DNA of 64,000 bases. Origin: Zobellia alginiliquefaciens. GTDB taxonomy: Bacteria > Bacteroidota > Bacteroidia > Flavobacteriales > Flavobacteriaceae. Of this stretch, positions 1-8,287 are shown piece by piece; position 1 is the first letter of the stretch; each line of letters starts with the position of its first letter. Position numbers and translations under genes: made by a program. The notes under the pieces are model-generated. The model had not been told where the DNA came from, ran no database searches, and worked only from the letters and a program-made list of their open reading frames with translations. The stretch lies in contig NZ_CP119758.1 of assembly GCF_029323795.1 (NCBI RefSeq), forward strand, positions 2,356,001 to 2,420,000, in the 5' to 3' direction.

Positions 1-1751
1 TTGGCACCTTTTCTGCTTGGGTATTGCTTAGGGTCACGAAGATTTCTAATATGAACCGGCGTTACGATAAAATGAGCCATTTAGATGGCCCGGATTTTCT
101 TGATGCTGTGTTGGAAGAGTATGAAATAGATTACGAAATACCCGAGGAAGATTTAAAGCGTTTGCCAAAAGAAGGGGCTTACATTACCGTAAGCAACCAC
201 CCTTTAGGAGGTATGGACGGGATTGTTCTTTTAAAGTTAATGCTACGTCATAGGTCCGATTATAAGGTGATGGCCAATTTTCTTCTACAGCGCTTTAAGC
301 CTCTGGCACAATATATATTTCCGGTAAACCCCTTTGAAGATCGTAAAGATGCCAAAAGCAGTATGGCGGGATTTAAAAATGCCATGCTTCATCTAAGAGG
401 TGGCCATCCGGTAGGGATTTTTCCTGCAGGAGAAGTGTCTACAAAAAAGGAAGGAAAAATAGCGGTTGATAAACCATGGGAGGAAACAGCAATTAAACTT
501 ATTCGCAAGGCAGAAGTGCCTGTAGTCCCTATTTATTTTCATGCTAAAAACAGCAAATTATTTTATCGATTGGCGAAAATTAGCGGTGTGTTTAGAACTG
601 CAAAACTGCCATCTGAGGTCTATTCCCAAAGAAACAGACCTATAAAAATACGTATTGGTCAGCCTATTTCCGTGGCTACTCAAAAAGAACATAAAACGTT
701 AGAAGAGTATACGGAGTTATTGCGTAGAAAAACATACATACTAGCCAATGCCTATGAAAAAGAGAGGTTAATAGATCAAATACCAACCTCTTTAAAACTG
801 CCAAAACAACCGCGCAAGATTGTGCAGGCAGTTAAGGGTGATGTTATCGAGGCGGAAATAGAAAAACTTGTAGAAAGCGATAGGCGCTTGTTGCAAAGCA
901 AGAATTATGAGGTGTTTCTGGCTCCGGCGAACGAAATACCGTTTACCTTACAGGAAATTGGCCGCCAACGTGAAATTACTTTTCGTGAAATCGGTGAAGG
1001 AACTAATAATTCCATAGATATAGATGAGTTTGATTCATACTATCATCATATGTTTTTATGGGACAATGAGGCAAAGGTAATTGCGGGTGCATACCGTATG
1101 GGTCTTGGGTCTGAAATTTTTGCCAAACATGGTATTGATGGGTTCTATCTTCAAGATCTATTTCGTTTTGAACCTGAGCTTTTTGGTATGATGAGCCAGT
1201 CCATTGAAATGGGAAGGGCCTACATAGTAAAGGAGTATCAACTTAAGCCAATGCCGCTATTCTTACTGTGGAAAGGTATTGTACATACCACCTTACGGCA
1301 TCCTGAACATAAATACTTGATCGGAGGCGTGAGCATCAGCAACCAGTTTTCTAACTTTTCTAAGTCTTTGATGATCGAATTTATGAAAAGTAACTATTGG
1401 GATCCTTATGTGGCGCAATATGTGCGACCTAAAAAGGAATTTAAAGTAAAGTTGAAGGATGCCGATAAAGAGTTTGTTTTTGACGAAACTCAAGCCGATT
1501 TGAACAAATTTGATAGGTTGATAGATGAAGTGGAACCAGGAAACCTTCGTTTGCCGGTTTTAATTAAAAAGTACATCAAGCAAAATGCAAAGGTGGTTGC
1601 TTTTAATGTTGACCCTTTGTTCAATAATGCTATAGATGGCTTAATGTATATAAAGATTGCCGATTTGCCCGAAAGCACGGTTAAACCTGTAATGGAAGAG
1701 TTTCAGGCAGAATTGGAACGTAAATTTATGGAGTCCCAACAAAATGTTTAG
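1..1751 (+). CDS. Bifunctional ornithine/glycine lipid acyltransferase, OlsF-like (5' end outside window)
   Basis: Probable membrane enzyme making ornithine or glycine aminolipids: one domain N-acylates the amino acid, the other O-acylates the lyso-lipid. The N-terminal half is a PlsC-like acyltransferase with the acceptor motif NHPLGGMDG and the downstream GIFPAGEVST block. The C-terminal half, from about FTLQEIGRQREITF onward, is a GNAT-type N-acyltransferase of the OlsB/hemolysin class. This order matches OlsF of Flavobacterium and Serratia. The reading frame is open to base 1 (the codons before the TTG at 24 read GTFSAWV, as family members do), so the gene starts outside the window and neither the TTG at 24 nor the ATG at 51 is the true start. 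Amino acid specificity cannot be read from sequence. It ends 12 bp before the convergent acetyltransferase gene. Confidence 0.85.
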   Translation, partial: GTFSAWVLLRVTKISNMNRRYDKMSHLDGPDFLDAVLEEYEIDYEIPEEDLKRLPKEGAYITVSNHPLGGMDGIVLLKLMLRHRSDYKVMANFLLQRFKPLAQYIFPVNPFEDRKDAKSSMAGFKNAMLHLRGGHPVGIFPAGEVSTKKEGKIAVDKPWEETAIKLIRKAEVPVVPIYFHAKNSKLFYRLAKISGVFRTAKLPSEVYSQRNRPIKIRIGQPISVATQKEHKTLEEYTELLRRKTYILANAYEKERLIDQIPTSLKLPKQPRKIVQAVKGDVIEAEIEKLVESDRRLLQSKNYEVFLAPANEIPFTLQEIGRQREITFREIGEGTNNSIDIDEFDSYYHHMFLWDNEAKVIAGAYRMGLGSEIFAKHGIDGFYLQDLFRFEPELFGMMSQSIEMGRAYIVKEYQLKPMPLFLLWKGIVHTTLRHPEHKYLIGGVSISNQFSNFSKSLMIEFMKSNYWDPYVAQYVRPKKEFKVKLKDADKEFVFDETQADLNKFDRLIDEVEPGNLRLPVLIKKYIKQNAKVVAFNVDPLFNNAIDGLMYIKIADLPESTVKPVMEEFQAELERKFMESQQNV

Positions 1752-1763
1752 AAGGGTTTCTAG

Positions 1764-2264
1764 TTAGTCTATACCTACTACTTTGCTTCTTCTTTCAAAC
1801 AATACATTGTCTTTCCAAACGCCATCTCTTTTGCCTATACGCTCCCGTTTTCCTATGCGTCTGAAGCCCATTTTTTCATGAAGTTTAATACTTCCTATAT
1901 TTTCAGGAAACACACCGGATTGTAAGGTCCATATTCCGTTTTCTTCACTCTGTGCAATTAAGGCTTGCATAAGTACGGAGCCAACGCCCTTTCCTCTGGC
2001 TTCCTTAGAAATATAGACGCTAACTTCGCCCACACCACCGTATACACATCTGCTAGATACCGGAGAAAGTGCGGCCCAACCTAAGCATTGGTCTTCTTCA
2101 AAAGCCACTATTCTGCAATTTGCAATGTGGGAACTGTTCCAGGCCTCGTAAGAAGGAGGTTGGTTCTCAAATGTGGCGTAACCAGTTGCCATGCCATCGG
2201 CATATATTTTTGAAACGGAAGGCCAATCTTCTGGCAACATGGGTCTTAGTTCTACATGTTCCAT
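1764..2264 (-). CDS. GNAT N-acetyltransferase, phosphinothricin acetyltransferase (Pat)-like
   Basis: A 166-residue GNAT-fold acetyltransferase. The acetyl-CoA loop reads EARGKGVGSVLM (the R/Q-x-x-G-x-G/A pattern) near residues 89-100, preceded by the beta-strand GEVSVYIS and followed by NIGSIKLHEKMGFRRIG, the usual C-terminal helix-strand of the Pat/YncA subgroup. Members of this group acetylate amino acid analogues such as phosphinothricin or methionine sulfoximine; the real substrate here is unknown. The gene is a single unit, converging with the OlsF-like gene and followed upstream by a DUF4870 gene on the same strand 23 bp away. Confidence 0.85.
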   Translation of the reverse strand: MEHVELRPMLPEDWPSVSKIYADGMATGYATFENQPPSYEAWNSSHIANCRIVAFEEDQCLGWAALSPVSSRCVYGGVGEVSVYISKEARGKGVGSVLMQALIAQSEENGIWTLQSGVFPENIGSIKLHEKMGFRRIGKRERIGKRDGVWKDNVLFERRSKVVGID

Positions 2265-2287
2265 GGCTAAGATTTAAAATTATGGGA

Positions 2288-2674
2288 TTATAAACTTTTG
2301 AACCAATCCTGAAAATATTCGCCCACTAGCACAGTTGGATTCATGTTGTTGCTAGCGGCATTAATAAGGCTCATGATTATTAATACAAGGCCTATTATAG
2401 CTGCAAAGCATCCTACAATGGGGATAATTCCTAAAACAATGGTCAGTAGCCAAATGCCCAGCGTCTGACGGATGTAAAAGCTACCGAATTCTGTTCGGTT
2501 TTGAGAATTCATTATTAGGGCTACGATCCAACCGATTACTGTAATATGGGCAATAATCGCTACAATCTTACCATTGTCGGGATTATTTGGGTCAAAGGTT
2601 TGTTTTACTTCTTCTTGAAAGTCGTTCGCCGCTTTTTTTGCATTTTCCGAGAAATCTTTTCCTTCTTCTGACAT
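2288..2674 (-). CDS. DUF4870-family small membrane protein
   Basis: A 128-residue protein with a charged soluble N-terminus (about residues 1-35) followed by three hydrophobic segments: IVAIIAHITVIGWIVALIM, IWLLTIVLGIIPIVGCFAAI and the adjoining LVLIIMSLINAA. The pattern of a first helix, a short FYIRQTLG link and two tightly packed helices fits the DUF4870 (Tic20-like) family common in Bacteroidetes. No enzymatic motif is present and function is unknown. It lies 23 bp from the GNAT gene on the same strand and may be cotranscribed with it. Confidence 0.7.
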   Translation of the reverse strand: MSEEGKDFSENAKKAANDFQEEVKQTFDPNNPDNGKIVAIIAHITVIGWIVALIMNSQNRTEFGSFYIRQTLGIWLLTIVLGIIPIVGCFAAIIGLVLIIMSLINAASNNMNPTVLVGEYFQDWFKSL

Positions 2675-2725
2675 GGTATGTGGGTTTGGTGGTTACGGTG
2701 TCTTAAATATAACTATATTTTCTAA

Positions 2726-3112
2726 TTACAGGAACGCTTTGTCTATAGGTTCCCAAAGTTCTAGTTTGTTGCCTTCCGGGTCTAAGATCCATCCGAATTT
2801 GCCATAATCATATTCTTCGATTTCCCCAACGATGGTAACGCCTTCCTGTTTTAAAGCTTCTAAAAGCTCAACTAGGTTTTCTACCCTGAAATTCATCATG
2901 AATTGCTTTTGGCTGGGTTCAAAATATTTGGTGTCTTTGCTCATTGGGCTCCATTGAGTGGAGCAGTCGTTTCCTTCTTTATCCTTCCACCAGAAGGTAC
3001 ATCCGTAGCGGTCCGTATTTAATCCTAGCCGTTCTTTATACCATTCTTTCATACGGTCTGGGTCATTACTTTTAAAGAAGAATCCGCCTAGACCGGTAAC
3101 TCTGTTTTTCAT
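2726..3112 (-). CDS. VOC-family (glyoxalase/bleomycin resistance-like) protein
   Basis: A 128-residue vicinal-oxygen-chelate fold protein with the two beta-alpha-beta-beta-beta modules: KNRVTGLGGFFFKSNDPDRM at the start, and FGWILDPEGNKLELWEP near the end, where the Glu of LELWEP is the usual metal ligand. VOC proteins bind a divalent metal and include glyoxalases, dioxygenases and resistance proteins; this one cannot be assigned a substrate. It is one of two intact VOC genes within 1.3 kb, separated by a DUF1801 gene on the same strand; such small-enzyme clusters are common in flavobacteria and need not form a pathway. Confidence 0.85.
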   Translation of the reverse strand: MKNRVTGLGGFFFKSNDPDRMKEWYKERLGLNTDRYGCTFWWKDKEGNDCSTQWSPMSKDTKYFEPSQKQFMMNFRVENLVELLEALKQEGVTIVGEIEEYDYGKFGWILDPEGNKLELWEPIDKAFL

Positions 3113-3150
3113 TCATTTTTGGTTTTGTGTGGTTCGTAGATGGTGTTTAC

Positions 3151-3612
3151 TTACTTTTTTGGTCTTGTATTTTTCTCGTAAAGTTGAATCCAATCGGTTA
3201 CGGTCATTTTTTGACATAGCGAAGCAATGAGTTCGTACGGTATGTCTGTCATTGATTTAAACCGAATACAACTTTTGCCCATATCTAATTTGCGTTTGCA
3301 ATGCTTTGGGTATTCGCTCACAAACCAGTCATAAAGTTCGGCATCGGCATAAATACCGGAATGATAGAGTGCTACAAAATTCTTTTGGGAAGCTAAATTC
3401 ATGAATGGAAGGGGAAGTTTTGGGTCGCAATGATACCCTTCTGGATAGATGGAATGTGGTACCACATATCCTAACATGCCATAGTTTATCTGTTCGTGAA
3501 AACCCTCTGGCAGATTTTTAAGGATGGTCTCCCGTATTTTGGAGATAATCTCTTGTCTTTCAGTGGGGAGCTGCTCAATATACCCTTCGGGCGAATCTGC
3601 TTTATAATTCAT
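3151..3612 (-). CDS. DUF1801 domain protein
   Basis: A 153-residue soluble protein. The start (SPEGYIEQLPTERQEIISKIRETILKN region) and the block HEQINYGMLGYVVP followed by the NFVALYHSGIY strand are typical of DUF1801/YdhG-like proteins, which share a fold with iron-chaperone frataxin-like proteins; no biochemical role is established for this branch. The Cys and Lys near residues 105-115 (CKRKLDMGKSCIRFKS) are the conserved family block. It ends 3 bp from the VOC gene on the same strand, so the two probably share a transcript. Confidence 0.8.
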   Translation of the reverse strand: MNYKADSPEGYIEQLPTERQEIISKIRETILKNLPEGFHEQINYGMLGYVVPHSIYPEGYHCDPKLPLPFMNLASQKNFVALYHSGIYADAELYDWFVSEYPKHCKRKLDMGKSCIRFKSMTDIPYELIASLCQKMTVTDWIQLYEKNTRPKK

Positions 3613-3615
3613 GGT

Positions 3616-3987
3616 TCACACGTGTTGATCTATTAAAATAGGATTGCCATCTGGGTCTTTTAGCATAATGCTAGCTGGACCAGTGGTCTTTTGGTCGGCT
3701 TCTAAATCTAAGGTTATACCTTTTTCTTTGAAGTGTTTTTGGAGTTCTCGTACATCGTTAAAAGAATCTAGCGCTTCTGCGTTTGAATTCCAGCCGGGAT
3801 TAAAAGTCAGTATATTTTTATCGAACATACCTTGAAATAGACCAATGGTGGCATTGCCGTTTTTCAAGATTAGCCAATTTTGGTCAATTTCACCGGCAAA
3901 GACTGAGAAGCCCAAAGTTTCGTAAAATTGTTTGGAAGCCTGAATATCTTTGACATTTAAGCTCACGGAAAAGTTGCCTAGTTGCAT
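3616..3987 (-). CDS. VOC-family (glyoxalase-like) protein
   Basis: A roughly 123-residue VOC protein. It starts [20 protein letters not shown], the canonical first beta strand and helix, and ends [16 protein letters not shown] with the last strand of the fold. The frame continues upstream to an alternative ATG at 4011, giving eight extra residues (MFILKSKT); I prefer 3987 because family members start directly at the first strand. It has no clear substrate. It is immediately upstream of the DUF1801 gene in transcription direction. Confidence 0.8.
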   Translation of the reverse strand: MQLGNFSVSLNVKDIQASKQFYETLGFSVFAGEIDQNWLILKNGNATIGLFQGMFDKNILTFNPGWNSNAEALDSFNDVRELQKHFKEKGITLDLEADQKTTGPASIMLKDPDGNPILIDQHV

Positions 3988-4072
3988 CGTTTTAGATTTT
4001 AAGATGAACAAATTGTACAGCTCATAATCCGATGGGGGAGGCCTATGTTATTTGGACTATGGGTCCTCTAAG

Positions 4073-5035
4073 TTAACAAAATTTTGCTTTTACTTTGTCT
4101 ACAACGGTCTGTGCCAGTTTTTCAAGACTTTCAATAGTCCATCCCGCTACATGGGGTGTAAGCAATACATTATTGGCCTGAATCAAATATTGAAAAGCTT
4201 CCGGCATTTTGGTTAGGTCTACCTCACAGGTTGCGGTTGTGGCAAACATATTTTCGAACGAAGCTTTTTCGTATTCTAGAACATCTAGGCCAGCTCCCAG
4301 AATTTTACCCGATTTAAGGGCGGAAACTAAATCCTCGCTAACGACCGCCTTACCTCTTGCTGTGTTTAACAACCAAAACGGATTATGGAATTTCTCTATG
4401 AACTCAGTATTGATCATGCCAATGGTAGGCTCCGTTTGGGGTACGTGCAAGCTCAAAACATCGGTACGTTGGTTCAGTTCCATAATGCCCACTTGGCGTG
4501 CATTTTCATCGCCTACACCACCTTGAATATCATAACAAATTACTTCCACATCAAAACCACGCAGTTTTTTGGCGAAAGCCTTGCCCATATTTCCATAACC
4601 GATAATACCAACGGTTTTGCCATCCAGTTCAATGCCACGGTTACCTTCACGATCCCATTTTCCGGTACGCACTTCGGTATCGGCTTTTTGTAGTTTGTTC
4701 AACAGGGATAAAAGCATACCTAACGTATGTTCTCCTACTGCATTTCTATTGCCCTCTGGAGCGGGTGCCAGAAATATGCCATGGTCTTCGGCATGGCGAA
4801 CATCAATATTTTCCAATCCGGCGCCTAGTCTTCCTATGAATTTAAGTTTGGAAGCTTTGTTCAGAAATTCACTGTCAATGCTAAATCTGCTGCGAATAAT
4901 AAGTCCGTCGTATTCATGGATTTTGGCTTCAATATCTCCTTTTGAGGAGGTATAATCCTCATCATTCTGAAAGCCTAATTCATTAAATTGTTCTATTAAT
5001 AGAGGATGGTTGACATCTACGTGTAAAATTCTCAT
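4073..5035 (-). CDS. D-2-hydroxyacid dehydrogenase, phosphoglycerate dehydrogenase-like
   Basis: An NAD-dependent D-2-hydroxyacid dehydrogenase of about 320 residues. The Rossmann nucleotide site is VGIIGYGNMGKAFAKKLRGF (GxGxxG), and the catalytic set is visible: Arg in LNTARGKAVV, Glu in the LDVLEYE region, and His in LTPHVAGWT. It lacks the ACT domain of full-length SerA, so 3-phosphoglycerate oxidation for serine synthesis is only one possibility. A second ATG at 5047 adds four residues; I chose 5035 because relatives begin with the MRILHVD-type strand. It follows mgtE on the same strand after about 190 bp. Confidence 0.85.
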   Translation of the reverse strand: MRILHVDVNHPLLIEQFNELGFQNDEDYTSSKGDIEAKIHEYDGLIIRSRFSIDSEFLNKASKLKFIGRLGAGLENIDVRHAEDHGIFLAPAPEGNRNAVGEHTLGMLLSLLNKLQKADTEVRTGKWDREGNRGIELDGKTVGIIGYGNMGKAFAKKLRGFDVEVICYDIQGGVGDENARQVGIMELNQRTDVLSLHVPQTEPTIGMINTEFIEKFHNPFWLLNTARGKAVVSEDLVSALKSGKILGAGLDVLEYEKASFENMFATTATCEVDLTKMPEAFQYLIQANNVLLTPHVAGWTIESLEKLAQTVVDKVKAKFC

Positions 5036-5238
5036 TTTCTCTTCCATAATTACTTTGGCATGTGCCTCTTTTCAAGCTGCTGATATAAGCGATACCATTA
5101 CGTATCGAAAATAGCTTATATGCCGAAAAGGTTGTTTTGATTTACTTAAGGTAGTTCTTTTTAGGTTTGGATGAACTGATATAATCAGGGTCATCGATAA
5201 CTGAACAGCCTACAAAGGTAGTAAAATAGATGTTTGCG

Positions 5239-6591
5239 CTAAATGCCCAATACCATTTTAGCAATAGAGAAGTAAATAAGAATGCCAAAAATATCATTAC
5301 TTGTGGTAATGAACGGCCCTGTGGCTATGGCCGGGTCAATACCCCTCTTGTGCAAAAATAAGGGAGTGAAGGTACCAATGAAACCCGCTACGAGTATTAC
5401 GGCTATCAGGGAAAGGCAAATGGCTAATGAAGTGAGAAACTCCCCTTTCCAGAACCATGTAAAAATTAAAAGAATAGAGGCTAGTGCAAACCCGTTCAAC
5501 AGTGCTAAAAGCATTTCTTTAACGAGGCGACTGCCTACGCTACCTTTTAAGTCGTCATTGGCCAAACCTTGTACAATAATGGCACTAGATTGTACGCCTA
5601 CGTTACCAGCCATAGCTGCAATAAGTGGGGTGAAGAAAAATAAAACGGCATGTTTGCTGATCATTTCTTCAAAGCCGCCCATAATGGCAGCGGCGCCAAC
5701 CCCACCAATCAAACCTAGAAATAACCATGGTAGGCGAGCTCGAGTTAAATCCCAAATACTATCATCCGCCTCTACATCTTGAGAGATACCTGCCGCCATT
5801 TGGTAATCCTTGTCCGCCTCTTCTCGAATAACATCTACAATATCGTCAATAGTAATACGGCCTACCAAGCGTCCAATTTCATCAACCACAGGAATAGCTT
5901 CTAAATCATATTTAGACATGATTTTGGCCACTTCCTCGGGCTTTTCATTTACGTTTACGGAGTCAACCTTTGGAATATAGATTTCGCTAATGTGTGTGCG
6001 GGTAGAGGTGGTCAATAAATCTTTGAGTGAAAGCCGACCTTTTAACTTGTCATCATCGTCCACTACATAAATGGAGTGTACTCTAGTAACATTCTCCGCT
6101 TGGGCGCGCATTTCTTTTACACACTTCAGAACATCCCAGTTTTCGCGGACTTTTACCAATTCTTTCGCCATAAGACCCCCGGCAGAATCTTCGTCATATC
6201 TTAAGAGGTCTACAATGTCTTTGGCATGCTCACGGTCTTCAATTTCTGAGATTACCTCCTGAACCATATCATTGGGCAACTCTCCAATAATATCTGCGGC
6301 ATCATCCGTATCTAACTCCCCAAGCTCATCGGCAATTTCTTTTGCCGATAAGTTGTTAAGAATAGCTTCACGGACGTCTTCGTCTAGTTCCGTAAGGACA
6401 TCGGAAGTCTTGTCACTCTCAAGAAGTTTTATCAGGTATGTAGCCTCGTCTTCGTTAAGCTCGTTGATGATTTCAGCTATATCCGCATAATGAATATCGT
6501 CCATTAGGGTTACCAGCTCGGTATCCCTTTGGGATTCAATAAGCTGTTCAATTTCAGCTAAGAGTTCATCTGTGAGTTTAAACGGCGTCAT
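5239..6591 (-). CDS. mgtE: Magnesium transporter MgtE
   Basis: A 450-residue MgtE-type Mg2+ channel/transporter. Residues 1-130 form the helical N domain with repeats such as ADEIGE-like blocks (AKEIADELGELDTDDAADII), residues about 135-255 carry two CBS domains (VTRVHSIYVVDDDDKLKGRL and YDLEAIPVVDEIGRLVGRIT), and the C-terminal 170 residues hold five hydrophobic segments with the pore sequence PLIAAMAGNVGVQSSAI. The cytosolic domains normally sense Mg2+ and gate the pore. It lies downstream of rsmA on the same strand, a gene order often seen in flavobacteria. Length is normal for the family. Confidence 0.95.
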   Translation of the reverse strand: MTPFKLTDELLAEIEQLIESQRDTELVTLMDDIHYADIAEIINELNEDEATYLIKLLESDKTSDVLTELDEDVREAILNNLSAKEIADELGELDTDDAADIIGELPNDMVQEVISEIEDREHAKDIVDLLRYDEDSAGGLMAKELVKVRENWDVLKCVKEMRAQAENVTRVHSIYVVDDDDKLKGRLSLKDLLTTSTRTHISEIYIPKVDSVNVNEKPEEVAKIMSKYDLEAIPVVDEIGRLVGRITIDDIVDVIREEADKDYQMAAGISQDVEADDSIWDLTRARLPWLFLGLIGGVGAAAIMGGFEEMISKHAVLFFFTPLIAAMAGNVGVQSSAIIVQGLANDDLKGSVGSRLVKEMLLALLNGFALASILLIFTWFWKGEFLTSLAICLSLIAVILVAGFIGTFTPLFLHKRGIDPAIATGPFITTSNDIFGILIYFSIAKMVLGI

Positions 6592-6759
6592 TTTATGCTA
6601 TCATACAAATTGGATTATGTAGAAACTGCGGCAAAGCTAAATAAAAAGCGCTAAAGCGTTGTGCTCTTTACGATTTCTTAGCACGCTTTATCCATGAAGA
6701 GCAGTAATAAAAAAAGAGAAAGCCTTTAATTCTAGATTCGCCTTACCTAATAAAAAGTA

Positions 6760-7623
6760 TTACTCCAGATCAGAAGCTACTTTTTTTGTCAATTCAATAA
6801 AATCAGCAACGCTTAATTGTTCGGGTCGTTGATCAAAAATAGTTTCACCCCTTAGCTCAGGTGAAAGGTCAAAAGTCTTTAGGCTATTGCGAATAGTTTT
6901 TCGGCGTTGATTAAAGGCTGCCTTTACAACTCTAAAGAACAATTTTTCATCGCAATCTAGGGTGAAATTCTTTTTGCGGACCAAACGAAGTACACCAGAT
7001 TGTACTTTTGGTGGAGGGTCAAATACTTGGGGAGATACCGTAAATAAGTATTCCGCATCATAATACGCCTGTACTAAAACAGATAGGATGCCGTAGGTTT
7101 TATTGCCTTCTCCTTCGCAGATACGTTTGGCTACCTCCTTTTGAAACATGCCTGAAAACTCGGGTACTAGCTCTTTCATTTCCAGCATTTTGAAAACAAT
7201 CTGAGTTGATATGTTGTAGGGGAAGTTACCCGTTATGGCAAATTGCTCACCCTGAAATAGACTATTCAGGTCATATTTTAAAAAATCGGCTTCAACTACT
7301 TGCAAAGCGCTTTTGCCGGACATCGCTTTTGGATGTTCTAACGGAAAACTATGATTGAGGTAAACAATAGAATCCGCATCAAGGTCCATCGCCACTAAAT
7401 TTACATCTTGTAAAAGCAAGTACTTAGTGAGTACGCCGGTACCTGGGCCTATTTCTATTACATTTCTATAACCATCCAGAGAAAGGGTGTCCGCAATTTT
7501 TTGGGCGATTTCCTCATCCTTTAAAAAATGTTGGCCAAGATGTTTTTTTGCCTTTACGGGACTATCTTCTTTCCAAGGTTCTGTATGCTGACTCTTATAA
7601 TACTTCTTTTTTTTCTTACCCAT
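6760..7623 (-). CDS. rsmA: 16S rRNA dimethyladenosine transferase RsmA (KsgA)
   Basis: The enzyme dimethylates the two adjacent adenosines in helix 45 of 16S rRNA, a late step of small-subunit maturation. The sequence shows the family start [23 protein letters not shown] motif [16 protein letters not shown], the catalytic motif NFPYNIS (NxPY type) and the C-terminal [14 protein letters not shown] and [12 protein letters not shown] blocks. Length (287 residues) is normal; the N-terminus has a short Lys-rich extension, [13 protein letters not shown]. It is separated from the upstream GGCT-like gene by 9 bp, suggesting one transcript. Confidence 0.97.
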   Translation of the reverse strand: MGKKKKKYYKSQHTEPWKEDSPVKAKKHLGQHFLKDEEIAQKIADTLSLDGYRNVIEIGPGTGVLTKYLLLQDVNLVAMDLDADSIVYLNHSFPLEHPKAMSGKSALQVVEADFLKYDLNSLFQGEQFAITGNFPYNISTQIVFKMLEMKELVPEFSGMFQKEVAKRICEGEGNKTYGILSVLVQAYYDAEYLFTVSPQVFDPPPKVQSGVLRLVRKKNFTLDCDEKLFFRVVKAAFNQRRKTIRNSLKTFDLSPELRGETIFDQRPEQLSVADFIELTKKVASDLE

Positions 7624-7632
7624 ATGCTTCTT

Positions 7633-7935
7633 TTAAGCCTTTACATAAACCCAGGCACTAACGCCAGAGATTAAATCGACTTTAATTTTTTTATATGCAG
7701 AACCCTCGTACTGGTCGGCTTTCGCCAGCTCTTCATCAATCAGCTCATAAACCGTGCCGTTAACCTGTTGATTCTTATTCTCGGTAGGTTCTATAACGGG
7801 GTATCTGCCAAATATTTTTTCTTCTGATATGCGAAACCCCATCAAACCATCTGTGAAACCATTCAATAAGCGCTCAAACACTTGTAGTTGTATAGAACGA
7901 TCCTGAAGGGTGCCGTAGGTAAATAGGTAATGCAT
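7633..7935 (-). CDS. Gamma-glutamylcyclotransferase-like (GGCT) protein
   Basis: A 100-residue protein of the GGCT/AIG2 fold. The substrate loop is FTYGTLQDR, and the catalytic acid is probably the Glu in KADQYEGSAYKK. Larger relatives cleave gamma-glutamyl amines or peptides to 5-oxoproline; the small bacterial versions are mostly uncharacterised, so the substrate is open. It sits 9 bp upstream of rsmA and 20 bp downstream of the DUF4286 gene, all on the minus strand. Confidence 0.8.
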   Translation of the reverse strand: MHYLFTYGTLQDRSIQLQVFERLLNGFTDGLMGFRISEEKIFGRYPVIEPTENKNQQVNGTVYELIDEELAKADQYEGSAYKKIKVDLISGVSAWVYVKA

Positions 7936-7955
7936 GCCAGATTGTCTATTCGTAA

Positions 7956-8267
7956 TTAGTGCTCACTTACAATCTCCATTTCAGTTCTAAAGGACACAAA
8001 TTTGTTTGGAAACCGTTTGTGGGCATCCTCCCGTAATCTGGGTGCGTCTTCAGAGTAATAGCGAAGTAGCTCTTCTTTACTTAAAGTGGTAAATTGTACG
8101 GAATAACTTATGCCGCCCATATCTTCCTCCACCATAATTTTACTCATTTTGGCATTCAGGAATTTTCCGGTTGCAAGCACGTCCGGAATATGGACTTCGC
8201 GCATCCAAACCAGCCATTCATCATGAACGGATTCCTCTATGTTGGTTGTTACGTTGTATATATACAT
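7956..8267 (-). CDS. DUF4286 family protein
   Basis: A 103-residue protein with the DUF4286 pattern: MYIYNVTTNIEESVHDEWL at the N-terminus, a WMREVHIPDVLATGKF block and a GGISYSVQFT strand, consistent with a ferredoxin-like dimeric alpha-beta barrel. There is no known function. In flavobacteria this gene often sits next to rsmA and a TPR protein, as here, so a shared operon is likely (20-bp gaps on both sides). Confidence 0.85.
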   Translation of the reverse strand: MYIYNVTTNIEESVHDEWLVWMREVHIPDVLATGKFLNAKMSKIMVEEDMGGISYSVQFTTLSKEELLRYYSEDAPRLREDAHKRFPNKFVSFRTEMEIVSEH

Positions 8268-8287
8268 GTTGTTGGTTTTTAATGGAT

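Noticed and set aside
24-60. Start of the acyltransferase at TTG 24 or ATG 51
   Set aside because: The frame stays open to base 1 and the preceding residues match the family, so the true start is outside the window.
5282-5782. A 166-codon plus-strand frame inside mgtE
   Set aside because: Antisense to the conserved transporter; composition typical of a shadow frame.
6650-6695. Imperfect hairpin between rsmA and mgtE
   Set aside because: The stem has a bulge and no proper T tract on the minus strand; not strong enough to call a terminator.
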